From NCBI GenBank assembly GCA_902495325.1, contig CABUWK010000001.1, forward strand, positions 1 through 64,000: a DNA stretch of 64,000 nt, in the 5' to 3' direction. The translations under genes were made by a program, and so were the position numbers. The notes under the pieces were generated by a model, which made no database searches, was not told the origin of the DNA, and saw only the letters and a list, made by a program, of their open reading frames with translations. The stretch comes from an uncultured Acidiphilium sp. Lineage in GTDB: Bacteria; Bacillota; Clostridia; Christensenellales; Borkfalkiaceae. Shown here one piece after another: positions 51,179-60,470 of the stretch (its first letter is position 1; every line of letters starts with the position of its first letter).

Positions 51179-52318
51179 TCATCCCCGCCGTTGCCGCGAT
51201 ACGTTATAGAGAACGCCGAAGGAGAACAAAAAGACGATCAGCGACGTGTTCCCCGCGGAAACGAGAGGGAGAGGAAGTCCTGTCGGGGGAATGCTCCCCG
51301 TCACGACGAGAATATTGACAAGAGTCTGGATCGCGTAAATACAGGAGATCCCGCCCGCCAGAAAATATCCGAACAACGTTTCCGCCCTCGCCGCGACCGA
51401 AAGCCCGCGGATCACGATAAACGCCATCAGGGCAAACAGAAGAACAAGCCCGACGAATCCGTATTCCTCACCGATAACCGCAAGGATGAAATCGCTTTCC
51501 GAAAAGGGAAGAAAACGGAATTTCTGACGGGAACGAAAGGCGCCGACGCCGAACCACCCGCCCGAACCGAGCGCGTAAAGGGACTGCAACAACTGATACC
51601 CTTCCCCTTTCGGCGAAGCCCACGGATCGAGGAATGCGGAAAGACGGCGGAGCCGGTAAGGTTCCGCGGCGATCAGCAGAGGGATCGCGAGGATCGCCGG
51701 CAATGCCACGACCGCGAAATGCCTGAATTTCATCCCGCCGATAAAGAGAATCGCGGCGGTAAGGATCGCAAAGCAGACGGCCACGGACATGTTCGGTTCG
51801 GCAAGAACGAGAGCGCAGCACCCGCCCCCGGCAAGAAGCACGGGAAATACGCCACGGAAAGTCTCCGTCCTCTCCGGTTTTTTCGAGAGATACCCCGCCG
51901 AAAAGAGGATAAAAGCGATCTTCGCGAGTTCGGACGGCTGAACTGTGATCCCGCCGAGGGAGATCCACCGCTTCGCGCCGTAATTTTCATACCCGAGAGG
52001 GGTAAACACGAGCAGGAGAAGAACGACCGCCCCCGCAAGGGCGAAAATCCCCGTCTTTTCATATCGTTCGTAGTCGAAACAACAGCCGAAGATCATCGCC
52101 GCATATCCCGCGCACAGCCCGATCAGATGTTTTTTCGCCACGAAAAAAGGGTCGCCGTAAGTGACGTTCGCCGAATAATTGCTTGCCGAATACACCGCGA
52201 CAAGCCCGAAAAGGGACAACCCGACGACCGCCGCGAGAAGGAGGACGTCTCCCCCCTTCCTTTTCCCTTTTCCGTCCCCGACGAAAAGTTTTCCGCCCGC
52301 ACGCTCAATCCGGCTCAT
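51179..52318 (-). CDS. ftsW: peptidoglycan glycosyltransferase FtsW
   Basis: SEDS-family polymerase of 379 residues with about ten membrane segments. Recognisable are the N-terminal VYSASNYSA, RWISLGGITVQPSELAKIAF, the catalytic-region LGSGGWFGVGAFRSRQKFRFLP with the following FILAVIGEEYGFVG, and GLPLPLVSAGNTSL near the end. It works with the class B penicillin-binding protein encoded upstream. The ATG at 52318 lies inside the last codons of murD; a TTG two codons earlier is the alternative. C-terminal end is short and basic. Confidence 0.94.
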   Translation of the reverse strand: MSRIERAGGKLFVGDGKGKRKGGDVLLLAAVVGLSLFGLVAVYSASNYSANVTYGDPFFVAKKHLIGLCAGYAAMIFGCCFDYERYEKTGIFALAGAVVLLLLVFTPLGYENYGAKRWISLGGITVQPSELAKIAFILFSAGYLSKKPERTETFRGVFPVLLAGGGCCALVLAEPNMSVAVCFAILTAAILFIGGMKFRHFAVVALPAILAIPLLIAAEPYRLRRLSAFLDPWASPKGEGYQLLQSLYALGSGGWFGVGAFRSRQKFRFLPFSESDFILAVIGEEYGFVGLVLLFALMAFIVIRGLSVAARAETLFGYFLAGGISCIYAIQTLVNILVVTGSIPPTGLPLPLVSAGNTSLIVFLFSFGVLYNVSRQRRG

Positions 52319-53663
52319 CGGCAAAAAAATCCTTCACGATCTCCGTAAATCTGTCTCCCCTTTCCTCGTAATCGGAAAAGGAATCGAAACTCGAACAGGC
52401 GGGGCTTAAAAGCACGCAATCTCCCTCGCCCGCAAGAAGACAGGCAAGTTCCGTCGCCGCGCGGAAATCCTTTACGACGGAGATCTCGTCGTAATTTTTC
52501 TTTTTCGCCTCTTCGAAAAGAGCGTAACGGCTTTCCCCTGTCGCCACCACGTGTTTCACTGTGCTTCCGGGGATCGCCGAAAAAACCGCCGAGAAGGACA
52601 GCCCTTTGTTTTTTCCGCCGAGGATCAGCACGCAGGGCTTCTGCATCGTTCCGATCGCCTTCACGGTCGCGTCCGGATTGGTCGCTTTCGAATCGTTGTA
52701 AAAATCCGTTCCGCCGAACGTTCCGACGTATTCGATCCTGTGGCGGACCCCTCTGAACGTTTTCAGACCGGCAACGATCGCATCGCCGCCGATCCCGAGG
52801 ATCTCTCCCACGCAGATCGCCGCGAGAGCGTTTTCGATATCGTGTTCTCCGCGAAGGGGCAGATCGCTTTCCTCCGCGACGAATTTTCCTTTGAAATAGA
52901 TCTTCCCTTCCGAAAGGTAACAGCCGTTCACTTCGTCCTTCACGGAAAACGCAACGACTTTCCCTTCCGTCTTCTCGCCGAGCTTCCGCACGACGGCGTC
53001 GTCGTAATTGAGAACGGCATACTCGCTCTCTTTCAGGTTCGAAAGGATCTTGCTTTTTACGAACACGTAATTTTCCATGTTGTAATGGCGGGAAAGATGA
53101 TCGGGCGTGATATTCGCGATCACGGCGATATGCGGGGCGAAACGCGCCGTCGTTTCGAGCTGAAAACTGGAAACTTCCGCCACCACGACGTCGTTTTTCG
53201 TCAGAGAATCGAGCACGCACGAAAAAGGATTTCCGATATTCCCGCAGAGCACGGGCGAAAGTCCGCCCGCTTTCAGCACGCACCCGAGCATCGTGCAGAT
53301 CGTCGTTTTGCCGTTCGTTCCCGTAACGGCGACGACCGGATTGACACACAGCGAAGACGCGAGCTCCAGCTCGCCGATCACCCGCTTGCCCGCCCGTTTC
53401 GCCCGGACGGGGATCTCGTGATCGATCGGCACCCCGGGGCTCAACACCACGACGTCGCACAGAGCAAGCACCCCGTCGACCTCGCTTTTGCCGACCGTTT
53501 TCGCTCCGAGAGAACGGAGTTCCTCTTCGGCGGTTTTCACGGCGTCGCTCTCCCCGTCGTCGTATACGTAACATTCCGCCCCGCGGGAAAGAAGCAACCT
53601 GCACGCCCCTTTCCCGCTTTTCGAAACGCCTACGATCAGAAATTTGCTTTTCGGAAAATACAT
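52305..53663 (-). CDS. murD: UDP-N-acetylmuramoyl-L-alanine--D-glutamate ligase
   Basis: Adds D-Glu to UDP-MurNAc-L-Ala. Has the Rossmann start FLIVGVSKSGKGACRLL, the Mur-ligase ATP loop VTGTNGKTTICTML, the NYDDAVV and HDIENALAAICVG motifs, and the C-terminal DFYNDSKATNPDATVKAI. About 452 residues, as usual. The ATG at about 53663 (MYFPKSKFL) is preferred because GAGGTGA lies just before it; an upstream GTG three codons earlier falls inside that site. It follows mraY after about 70 bp. Confidence 0.94.
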   Translation of the reverse strand: MYFPKSKFLIVGVSKSGKGACRLLLSRGAECYVYDDGESDAVKTAEEELRSLGAKTVGKSEVDGVLALCDVVVLSPGVPIDHEIPVRAKRAGKRVIGELELASSLCVNPVVAVTGTNGKTTICTMLGCVLKAGGLSPVLCGNIGNPFSCVLDSLTKNDVVVAEVSSFQLETTARFAPHIAVIANITPDHLSRHYNMENYVFVKSKILSNLKESEYAVLNYDDAVVRKLGEKTEGKVVAFSVKDEVNGCYLSEGKIYFKGKFVAEESDLPLRGEHDIENALAAICVGEILGIGGDAIVAGLKTFRGVRHRIEYVGTFGGTDFYNDSKATNPDATVKAIGTMQKPCVLILGGKNKGLSFSAVFSAIPGSTVKHVVATGESRYALFEEAKKKNYDEISVVKDFRAATELACLLAGEGDCVLLSPACSSFDSFSDYEERGDRFTEIVKDFFADEPD

Positions 53664-53740
53664 TTTCGTCACCTCGCATCGTTATTTACCGTCTCTATTG
53701 TATGCGAAGGGATCGGGTTTTACGACTTATCCCGCAGAAC

Positions 53741-54742
53741 TTATCCCGCGGCGAGAGATATCAGCAGAAAAATCGCCCCTGCGACGAACGTGACGAGCTT
53801 GTACCCGAAGGCGATCTTGCTTTCCGTATAGCCGAGGTGCTGAAAATGATGATGAAGAGGAGCCATGAGAAAAATTCTTTTCCCCGTACGCCTGAAATGC
53901 AGGACCTGCAGGATCACGGAAAGGCTCGAACAGACGAACATGATCCCGACGACCGGAATGAAGAGAAGATTTCCGCTTACGATGCTCGTCGCGGCGACAA
54001 GTCCGCCCAGGGCGAGCGACCCCGTGTCCCCCATAAAAACGGAGGCTTTCGACGTGTTGTAAAGCAGATACCCGACAAGCCCGCCGACGAGAGAAAAACA
54101 GAGCAACGCGAGATTTTCGTATTCCCTTTCGAAAGCAAACGTTTCCGGCGAACGGGAAATCAGAAGAAGGATCGTAACGCCGAGAAAGGCGAAATAAAGA
54201 TAACAGACCCCCGCGGCAAGCCCGTCCAGTCCGTCGGTCAGATTCACGCTGTTCGTCGTTGCCAGAAACACGAGAATGCACAGAGGGAAAAACCACAGAC
54301 CGAGATCCGCCGTTTTACCCGAAAAGGGAAGAAAGATCCGCGTAAGCCCCCTTTTGCAGCAAAAAAGAGCGATCACCACGGCGATCGCCGTTTCAAACAA
54401 CGTTTTCTGCAACGGATCGAGCCCTTCGTTTCTCTTTTTCGCGATCTTGATGCCGTCGTCGATCATTCCGACCGCGGCATACCCCGCGCCGACCGTCATA
54501 CAGACGACCGCAAGATAAAAATCCCCTTTCCCGACGATAAAAACAACGAGAAAAGAGGACAGGAGAAAAATGATGCCGCCCATCGTGGGCGTTCCCTTTT
54601 TGCAATCGTGTTCCTTTACGTATTTCAGAATGTTCTGCCCGAATTTCAGTTTCGCGAGAAGGGGAACGAGGATCGCGCCGAACAGAACCGACAGCGCGAC
54701 GGAAAGAAGAACGGCGAGAAGATAAGAGAAAAAATTCTTCAT
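53741..54742 (-). CDS. mraY: phospho-N-acetylmuramoyl-pentapeptide transferase
   Basis: Ten-segment membrane enzyme that makes lipid I on undecaprenyl phosphate. The 333 residues contain KKGTPTMGGI, the DDGIKIAKKRNEGL metal-site loop, NSVNLTDGLDGLAAG and VFMGDTGSLALGG, and LFLMAPLHHHFQH-like IFLMAPLHHHFQHLG near the C-terminus, all MraY signatures. The ATG follows the murE stop without a gap. GGGGGAG in the murE end is the ribosome-binding site. Confidence 0.96.
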   Translation of the reverse strand: MKNFFSYLLAVLLSVALSVLFGAILVPLLAKLKFGQNILKYVKEHDCKKGTPTMGGIIFLLSSFLVVFIVGKGDFYLAVVCMTVGAGYAAVGMIDDGIKIAKKRNEGLDPLQKTLFETAIAVVIALFCCKRGLTRIFLPFSGKTADLGLWFFPLCILVFLATTNSVNLTDGLDGLAAGVCYLYFAFLGVTILLLISRSPETFAFEREYENLALLCFSLVGGLVGYLLYNTSKASVFMGDTGSLALGGLVAATSIVSGNLLFIPVVGIMFVCSSLSVILQVLHFRRTGKRIFLMAPLHHHFQHLGYTESKIAFGYKLVTFVAGAIFLLISLAAG

Positions 54743-56200
54743 TCAGCCGATCTCCCCCGCGAGCGCGAGCACCGTTTCCCTGTCCGAAAATTTTCTCTTC
54801 ACGCCGTTCGTTTCCTGATATTCTTCCGCGCCCTTTCCCGCAACGACGAGGATATCCCCTTCTCTCATGAGGGAAAGCGCATAGGCGATCGCCTCTTTCC
54901 GGTCGGATACGGAAATATAATTCCTTGTGGAAAGGCGCACGCCTTCCTCGACTTCCCGCATGACGGCAAGCGGATCTTCGTAGCGGGGGTTGTCGCTCGT
55001 GATCACCACGAAATCGGCGAGATCGCCCGCGATCCTGCCCATTACGGGTCTCTTCTCCCTTTCTCTGTTTCCCCCGCAACCGAACACGACCAGAAGCTTC
55101 GCCCCGCACAATTTACGGAAAGAGGTCAGCACGGAAAACAGCCCGTCCGGCGTGTGCGCATAATCGACGAAAACGGTTCCGCCGCGGAAAGAGGAAACGA
55201 ACTCCCCTCGCCCGGGCACCGGCGCCATACGGGCAAGTCCTTCGGCGATATCGGAAACGGAAACCCCGCAAAGCACGGCACACGCGGCGGCGGCAAGGGT
55301 GTTATAAACGTTGAATCCCCCGACAAGCGGGCACGAAACGTCGTATACCGCGTCGAACAGATTGATCACATAGGAGATCCCCGCCGCGCTCTCTTCCGTA
55401 TCGATCGCGAAAACGTCCGCCGGGTTTTCGATCCCGTAAGAAAAGGCGACCCCTTCGTTTTCCGTATAAATCGCGATCCCGAGCGGATCGTCGCTGTTGA
55501 CGAGCATACGTCGGCAGTTTTCCCTTCTGAAAATACTTTTTTTCACGGCGGAATATCGCCCGAACGTTCCGAAATAATCGAGATGATCTTCCGTACAGTT
55601 CGTAAAGACGAGAACTTCGAAATACAATCCTTCGATCCGCCGCTGATCGATCGCATGGGCGGAAACTTCCGTTATGAAAAAACCGGCGCCGCGATCCCGG
55701 GCTTCGGCGATCAGCGCATAGAGATCGAGAAGTCCGGGCGTAGTGAGATCGCACGGTCTTCTTTCTTCTCCGAAAAATACCCCGATCGTTCCCGAAACGA
55801 AAGCCTTTCTTCCCGCATAGCCGAAAATTTCGCGCAGGATATGGCAAACGCTCGTCTTGCCGTTCGTCCCGACGACGCCGATCAGCTTCAGATCCTTCTG
55901 CGGATCGCCGTAAAACGCCTTCGCGATCTCGGCTTCCGCCCGGATCGCGTCCTCAACGATCGCCAGGGCGACCGGACATTCGAATTCCTCTTCGGCAACG
56001 ACGAGCCTCGCCCCTTTTCCGATCGCTTCTCCGACGTATTCTCTCCCGTCGCCGTTCACCCCTTTCCGGCAGAAGAAAAGCGATCCGTTTTCCGCACGGT
56101 CCGCGCGGTCGCAAAGCGACAGGATCTCTTCCGGCATAGCTCCGACCGTCCGGAGCACGCCCGCCCGTTTCAATAAAAATTCCGTATTTCCCTTTCTCAT
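54743..56200 (-). CDS. murE: UDP-MurNAc-tripeptide synthetase, meso-DAP type
   Basis: Mur ligase of 485 residues adding the third amino acid to the peptidoglycan stem. The ATP loop is GVVGTNGKTSVCHIL; the lysine-carbamylation region and HTPDGLFSVL motif are present. The specificity motif reads SDNPRYEDP: the DNPR tetrad is the hallmark of meso-diaminopimelate-adding enzymes, so the cell wall should be DAP-type. Preceded by AAGGGGAG. murF is not next to it, unlike many dcw clusters. Confidence 0.94.
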   Translation of the reverse strand: MRKGNTEFLLKRAGVLRTVGAMPEEILSLCDRADRAENGSLFFCRKGVNGDGREYVGEAIGKGARLVVAEEEFECPVALAIVEDAIRAEAEIAKAFYGDPQKDLKLIGVVGTNGKTSVCHILREIFGYAGRKAFVSGTIGVFFGEERRPCDLTTPGLLDLYALIAEARDRGAGFFITEVSAHAIDQRRIEGLYFEVLVFTNCTEDHLDYFGTFGRYSAVKKSIFRRENCRRMLVNSDDPLGIAIYTENEGVAFSYGIENPADVFAIDTEESAAGISYVINLFDAVYDVSCPLVGGFNVYNTLAAAACAVLCGVSVSDIAEGLARMAPVPGRGEFVSSFRGGTVFVDYAHTPDGLFSVLTSFRKLCGAKLLVVFGCGGNREREKRPVMGRIAGDLADFVVITSDNPRYEDPLAVMREVEEGVRLSTRNYISVSDRKEAIAYALSLMREGDILVVAGKGAEEYQETNGVKRKFSDRETVLALAGEIG

Positions 56201-56271
56201 ATTCTCCCCTTTTTCTTTTCCGTCCGCGCCGAAAATTCCCCGAAAATCCCAGGGCTCGGCATTCGACGTCT

Positions 56272-57963
56272 CTAAGCCTGTTCAAGCGGCGCGATATTCT
56301 TACAGCCGATGATCCCTTCGAAAACCTTTCTGACGAGGGGCGCGGCGACCGTGGAACCGTATTGCCCGCCCACGGGTTCGTCCACTACGGCAAGCGCGAG
56401 ATATTTCGGATCGTTCGCGGGGAAAAACCCGACGAAACTCATCACGTATTTCCCCTGCGCGATCTTTCCGTTTTCGTATTTCTGCGCCGTTGCCGTTTTC
56501 CCGCCGACGCGATAGCCTTCGATATAAGCCTGTTTCCCGCTTCCGTCTCTCACGACCCCTTCGAGATAGCCGGCGATCACGGCGGACGTATCCTCGCCGA
56601 TCGCCCGCCCTTTTGCTTTCTTGTACATTGTCTGCGCGATCCGCCCTTCGTTATCGAAAATCTCTTCCGCGAAACGCGGCTCGTAATAAATGCCTCCGTT
56701 CACGGCGCAGGCGGTGGCGGCGGCAAGCTGAAGAGGGGTCACCGCAATGGTCTGCCCGAAGGAAATTCTCGCAAGATCGCCCGTCGTGACCGCGCTTTCC
56801 GGCAGGACCATGCCGAGAGCTTCTCCCGAAAAATCGACGCCCGTCGTTTTGCCGTAACCGAACGCGCGGATGTACTCGTACATTTTGCTTTTCCCGAGGG
56901 AGAGCGCAATGTCCACGAAGCAGGGATTGCAGCTGTTGTTCAGCGCCCGTGCAAGGTTTTCGTTTGCATGCCTTCCGTTTTCGTGACTGCTCCAGCACTT
57001 GATCTTCCGCCCGTCCACAATGCGGTATCTCGCGGAAGAAAAAATATGATCGGGCGAAAAGGCGGCGGGATTTCCCTTTTTATACTCTTCCGTATTCGCG
57101 GCGGCGGTCAGAACTTTAAAAGTCGAACCGGGCTCGTAGCTGTCCGATATCAGAGAGCTTCTGGCGGAAATGCGGAGCAGTTCTGGATCGTTTCTCGGCA
57201 CGTTATTCAGATCGAACGAAGGGCTTTCGCTCATCGCGAGGATCGCCCCGCTCGACGGATCGAGCACGAGGATCCCGACCGATTTCGGCGAATAGATCTC
57301 CGTCGCTTCCGCAACCACCTCGTCCGCAATGCGGGAAATATCCGCGTCGATCGTCAGTCTGAGGTTAAGACCGTCCGTCGCGCGGACGTATCTTGCCGTT
57401 TTTCCTTCCACGTCTTTCCCGACGAGGTCGGCTTCGTATAAAATTTCCCCGTCGAACCCGCGAAGGATCTCGTCGTAATAAGCCTCCAGCCCGCTCTGCC
57501 CGCGCCCGTCCGTCGAAGTGTAACCGAGAACGCGGCATAACAGATTGCCGTAGGGATAAACTCTCGTGAAATCTTCTCCGTAATACACGCCGCTTAAGTT
57601 CCTGGACATGATCTCGTCCACCTTGTCCTTTCCGACCCGCCTTTTCACCGTGACGACGGAAGAAGACGCGCCCGAAATTTTCTCTGTCAGGGAACCGACA
57701 TCCAGACCGAGCGTTTCCGCAAGCGCTTCGGCAACGAGTTCCGGACTTTTCACCGTTCTCGGGCGGACAAATATCGTAAAGGAAGTATCGCTTCCCGCCA
57801 GAACGACGCCGTTGCGGTCGACGATCTCTCCCCGTTTCGCCGCGATCGGCAGCTCTCTCGTCCACTGGTCGATCGCTTTGGACTGCAAGTCCCGTCCGTC
57901 TGCGATCTGCACGACGAACACCCTGACCGTGACGGACAAAAAAAGAAAGGTTACCGCGAGCAC
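56272..57963 (-). CDS. ftsI: class B penicillin-binding protein (FtsI/SpoVD type)
   Basis: Division transpeptidase of 563 residues: N-terminal membrane segment, dimerisation domain (VDRNGVVLAGSDTSFTIFVR) and transpeptidase domain with STFK (YEPGSTFKVLTAA), SCN (NNSCNPCFV) and KTA (VGGKTATAQKY) motifs. No PASTA domains. The annotated GTG start at 57963 leaves no positive charge before the membrane helix. In-frame sequence extends 16 codons upstream (GNRIRILRKRLFATV), where a good AGAGG site precedes an ATT at 58011, so a rare ATT start would give a more typical N-terminus. It follows the FtsL-like gene. Confidence 0.93.
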   Translation of the reverse strand: MLAVTFLFLSVTVRVFVVQIADGRDLQSKAIDQWTRELPIAAKRGEIVDRNGVVLAGSDTSFTIFVRPRTVKSPELVAEALAETLGLDVGSLTEKISGASSSVVTVKRRVGKDKVDEIMSRNLSGVYYGEDFTRVYPYGNLLCRVLGYTSTDGRGQSGLEAYYDEILRGFDGEILYEADLVGKDVEGKTARYVRATDGLNLRLTIDADISRIADEVVAEATEIYSPKSVGILVLDPSSGAILAMSESPSFDLNNVPRNDPELLRISARSSLISDSYEPGSTFKVLTAAANTEEYKKGNPAAFSPDHIFSSARYRIVDGRKIKCWSSHENGRHANENLARALNNSCNPCFVDIALSLGKSKMYEYIRAFGYGKTTGVDFSGEALGMVLPESAVTTGDLARISFGQTIAVTPLQLAAATACAVNGGIYYEPRFAEEIFDNEGRIAQTMYKKAKGRAIGEDTSAVIAGYLEGVVRDGSGKQAYIEGYRVGGKTATAQKYENGKIAQGKYVMSFVGFFPANDPKYLALAVVDEPVGGQYGSTVAAPLVRKVFEGIIGCKNIAPLEQA

Positions 57964-58023
57964 CGTCGCGAATAACCTCTTTCGTAAAATCCTTATTCTG
58001 TTTCCGGAAATAGCGAAAACCTC

Positions 58024-58674
58024 TTAACCTTTGATCAGACCCATTTCTTCCGCTTTGGAAATGATGGTTTCGTCGCTCGAAACGTAATCGAGTTCGCTGC
58101 GTGCGTCCGTATACTCTTTCGTCAGCGTTTCCACCCGGCTCGTGTACGTGTCGATCGAACGATCGAGATTACGGAGCATTCTGGAATTGAGCAGAATGAG
58201 AGAGAATATGGTTAAAATCACGATGGCGTAAACGGCGATGAGCACCTTTCCTTTCGTGTTGATCTTATAATCTTTTTCTTCGTCGCTCTTCGGGCGGATC
58301 TCCTCGTAAATATCGGCTCCGTCCTTCAGCGAAAACTGCATGGTGGTAGAGCTCGGCTTGAGATCCTCGCTCTCTTTTGCGGGGGCAGGCGCAGCCTGCG
58401 TATAGGCGGACATGCGGGCGGCGTCTTCCGCTGCCTGCGCGAAAACGTTCGTCGGCACATACTCCACCGTGGGAGACATATAAGCTTTCTTGACGGTGGT
58501 CGAAGAAGAGGAATACGCTGCGCGCGCGCTTTCCTGCGCGTTTCCGCCGAGGTATTTCTCGTAATTCATGATCTTGTCGAGATTGCTTCTCATTGTATTC
58601 TTTTCGCCCTGACGCGCGCTTGCGGCAGTCGTTTCTTCTTTTTCGAGCAGTTCCGTTTGTCCGTTGTTATACAT
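58024..58674 (-). CDS. ftsL: FtsL-like division protein
   Basis: A 216-residue bitopic protein: long hydrophilic cytoplasmic N-terminus of about 145 residues, one membrane segment (VLIAVYAIVILTIFSLILL) and a short coiled-coil outside (IDTYTSRVETLTKEYTDA) ending EEMGLIKG. Position between rsmH and ftsI and topology identify it as FtsL. The cytoplasmic extension, rich in Ala and Ser, is much longer than in E. coli or B. subtilis FtsL. Start is behind AAGGAG. Confidence 0.82.
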   Translation of the reverse strand: MYNNGQTELLEKEETTAASARQGEKNTMRSNLDKIMNYEKYLGGNAQESARAAYSSSSTTVKKAYMSPTVEYVPTNVFAQAAEDAARMSAYTQAAPAPAKESEDLKPSSTTMQFSLKDGADIYEEIRPKSDEEKDYKINTKGKVLIAVYAIVILTIFSLILLNSRMLRNLDRSIDTYTSRVETLTKEYTDARSELDYVSSDETIISKAEEMGLIKG

Positions 58675-58730
58675 TATTCCCTCTCCTTTAAATTTATTAT
58701 CTTATTTTTTTATTTCTCCCCCGAAAAGAG

Positions 58731-59666
58731 TTAAATTTTTTCCGCGATCCTCAACTTTGCGCTTTTTGCGCGCGGATTTTCTTCGCACTCTTTTTCGTCG
58801 GCTGTGATCGGTTTTTTGTTGATGAGTTCTATCGTCTTTTTTCTTCCGCAAACGCATACGGGAAGCCTTTTGTCGCACACGCAGTCCGTCGCTAAGTCGT
58901 TAAACGTTTGCTTTACGATGCGATCTTCCAGCGAATGGAAGGTCATGATCGCGATCCTTCCGCCCCGTTTTAAACCCTTTACGATATCGCGGATACAATC
59001 CCCGAGACCGTCGAGTTCTTCGTTGACTTCGATGCGGATCGCCTGAAAAGTTTTTTTTGCGGGATGCCCGCCCTGCTTGAATCTGAAAGGAATGCTGCGG
59101 TCTATGATCTCACAGAGCTGCCCCGTCGTATCGATCGGGTGAAGCTTCCTTTCTTCCGCGATATTCTTTGCGATTTTATCGGCGAATTTTTCTTCGCCGT
59201 ACGTCGAAAGGATATACGCGATTTTTTTCGGTTCGTATCGGTTGACGACGTCCCACGCGCTTTTTTTCTGTTCGCCGTTCATCCTCATGTCGAGGCGCGC
59301 GTCTGCCGCCATATACGAGAACCCTCTTTCGCGGTTATCGAGCTGGTAACTCGAAACGCCGAGGTCGAGGAGCGCGCCGTCGAACCCGTCGACGCCCGCC
59401 TCTTCCTTCACGAAAGAAAAGTTTTTATAATTCGTGTGAAAAAGCCGATATCTGCCCGCATAGGGTGCGAGCCTTTTTTCGGCGTTTGCGATCGCTTCCC
59501 CGTCGAGATCGGTCGCGATCAGTCTGCCCGAAGGGCTTGTCCGTTTCAGAATTTCTTCCGAATGCCCGGCTCCGCCGAGCGTGCCGTCGAAATAAATGCC
59601 GTCTTTTTTCAGCGACAGAGCTTCCATACACTCGCCGAGCATAACGGGTACGTGAACGAATTCCAT
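58731..59666 (-). CDS. rsmH: 16S rRNA m4C1402 methyltransferase
   Basis: SAM-dependent N4-cytosine methyltransferase acting on 16S rRNA. The 311 residues include HVPVMLGECMEAL, the SAM loop FDGTLGGAGHSEEIL, LDLGVSSYQLD and RGFSYMAADARLDMRM, and the closing NPRAKSAKLRIAEK, all standard for RsmH. It follows mraZ after 3 bp. Only a weak ribosome-binding site is seen, consistent with translational coupling to mraZ. Confidence 0.96.
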   Translation of the reverse strand: MEFVHVPVMLGECMEALSLKKDGIYFDGTLGGAGHSEEILKRTSPSGRLIATDLDGEAIANAEKRLAPYAGRYRLFHTNYKNFSFVKEEAGVDGFDGALLDLGVSSYQLDNRERGFSYMAADARLDMRMNGEQKKSAWDVVNRYEPKKIAYILSTYGEEKFADKIAKNIAEERKLHPIDTTGQLCEIIDRSIPFRFKQGGHPAKKTFQAIRIEVNEELDGLGDCIRDIVKGLKRGGRIAIMTFHSLEDRIVKQTFNDLATDCVCDKRLPVCVCGRKKTIELINKKPITADEKECEENPRAKSAKLRIAEKI

Positions 59667-59669
59667 AGG

Positions 59670-60095
59670 TCACTTCGTCCTGTCGGCAAGAATTTTCAGT
59701 CTCTCGCGGAAGGTCTTTTCTTTTCTTCTCTCTTCGCGAACTTCTTCGCTCCAGATCTCGAGCTTATTGAAAGCACCCACCGTGACGACGTTTTTTTCGA
59801 TCCCCGCGTATTCCCGAAGCGCCGGCGGGAGAAGAACTCTGCCCTGCTTGTCCTCTTCCGGTTGAAAGAAGGAAGACATAAATTCGGAAAGCGCGTCCTG
59901 CGCCTCTTCGTCGAATAAGGAGATGGAGGAAAACTTTTCCGCTTCTTTCTCGAACGCCGCGAGGGGCATTACGTAAATGCACTTCGTCGCACCCTTGCAG
60001 AAAACGTATTTGTCCCCAAGTTCCGCTTTGTATTTCGCGGGAATACGTATTCTGTTTTTTTCATCGAGCTGATGAGCGTATTCTCCCGAAAACAT
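59670..60095 (-). CDS. mraZ: transcriptional regulator MraZ
   Basis: A 141-residue double SpoVT/AbrB-like protein starting MFSGEYAHQLDEKNRIRIPAKYK, with the second half QGRVLLPPALREYAGIEKNVVTVG. It forms rings that bind repeated boxes before its own gene and controls the dcw cluster. Three 10-bp repeats of the fitting type overlap the promoter upstream. Start has AAAGGAG. Confidence 0.96.
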   Translation of the reverse strand: MFSGEYAHQLDEKNRIRIPAKYKAELGDKYVFCKGATKCIYVMPLAAFEKEAEKFSSISLFDEEAQDALSEFMSSFFQPEEDKQGRVLLPPALREYAGIEKNVVTVGAFNKLEIWSEEVREERRKEKTFRERLKILADRTK

Positions 60096-60120
60096 TTGGT
60101 TCTCCTTTTATCGTGATTTT

Positions 60121-60163
60121 ATTATATAACTATTTTTAACCACTGTCAACCACTTTTAACAAC
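60121..60163 (-). promoter_or_regulatory. dcw promoter with three MraZ-type repeats
   Basis: On the minus strand TTGACA (60149-60144), 17-bp spacer and TATAAT (60126-60121). Three 10-bp direct repeats of the form GT(G/T)GTT(A/G)A(A/C)A occupy 60163-60134 and overlap the -35 box, the spacing expected for MraZ binding. Confidence 0.75.
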
Positions 60164-60470
60164 TTTTCTGAAATTTTTTTTCACACTTTGAGAAAAAGCC
60201 CCCTTAAAAGTCGAAAAACGGAAAATTAAGGTTAAAAAACGGGTGGTCATAAAATTCTCAAAAGCGGTTACCGGACGCCGCCGTCGCATTTTCCGGCATA
60301 AAAAAAGCCCCCTTTTCAAAAAGAGGGGGCAAATGTGGTCTTATTCTGATTTTTCCGGGAAGGCTTCCGCGAACGACCGACGGATCCTTACTTCTCTCCC
60401 GCCGGAAGACGGAAGCGCCATTTTTTGTCCGGTATGGGTTTTCCGTACCGTCACAAAACGTTCACGACGT
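60164..60470. other. gap between mraZ promoter and the SDR gene, no gene seen
   Basis: About 300 bp. Contains A-rich and GC-rich stretches, the terminator at 60301-60330, and no reading frame with a ribosome-binding site. Confidence 0.7.
60301..60330 (-). terminator. intrinsic terminator downstream of the SDR gene
   Basis: Stem GCCCCCT/AGGGGGC with A-rich loop and seven T on the minus strand. Confidence 0.8.

Noticed and set aside
53702..56176. An 824-codon plus-strand frame opposite mraY and murE
   Set aside because: It is antisense to two well-identified genes, is rich in Arg and other residues typical of shadow frames in GC-rich codons, and has no ribosome-binding site.
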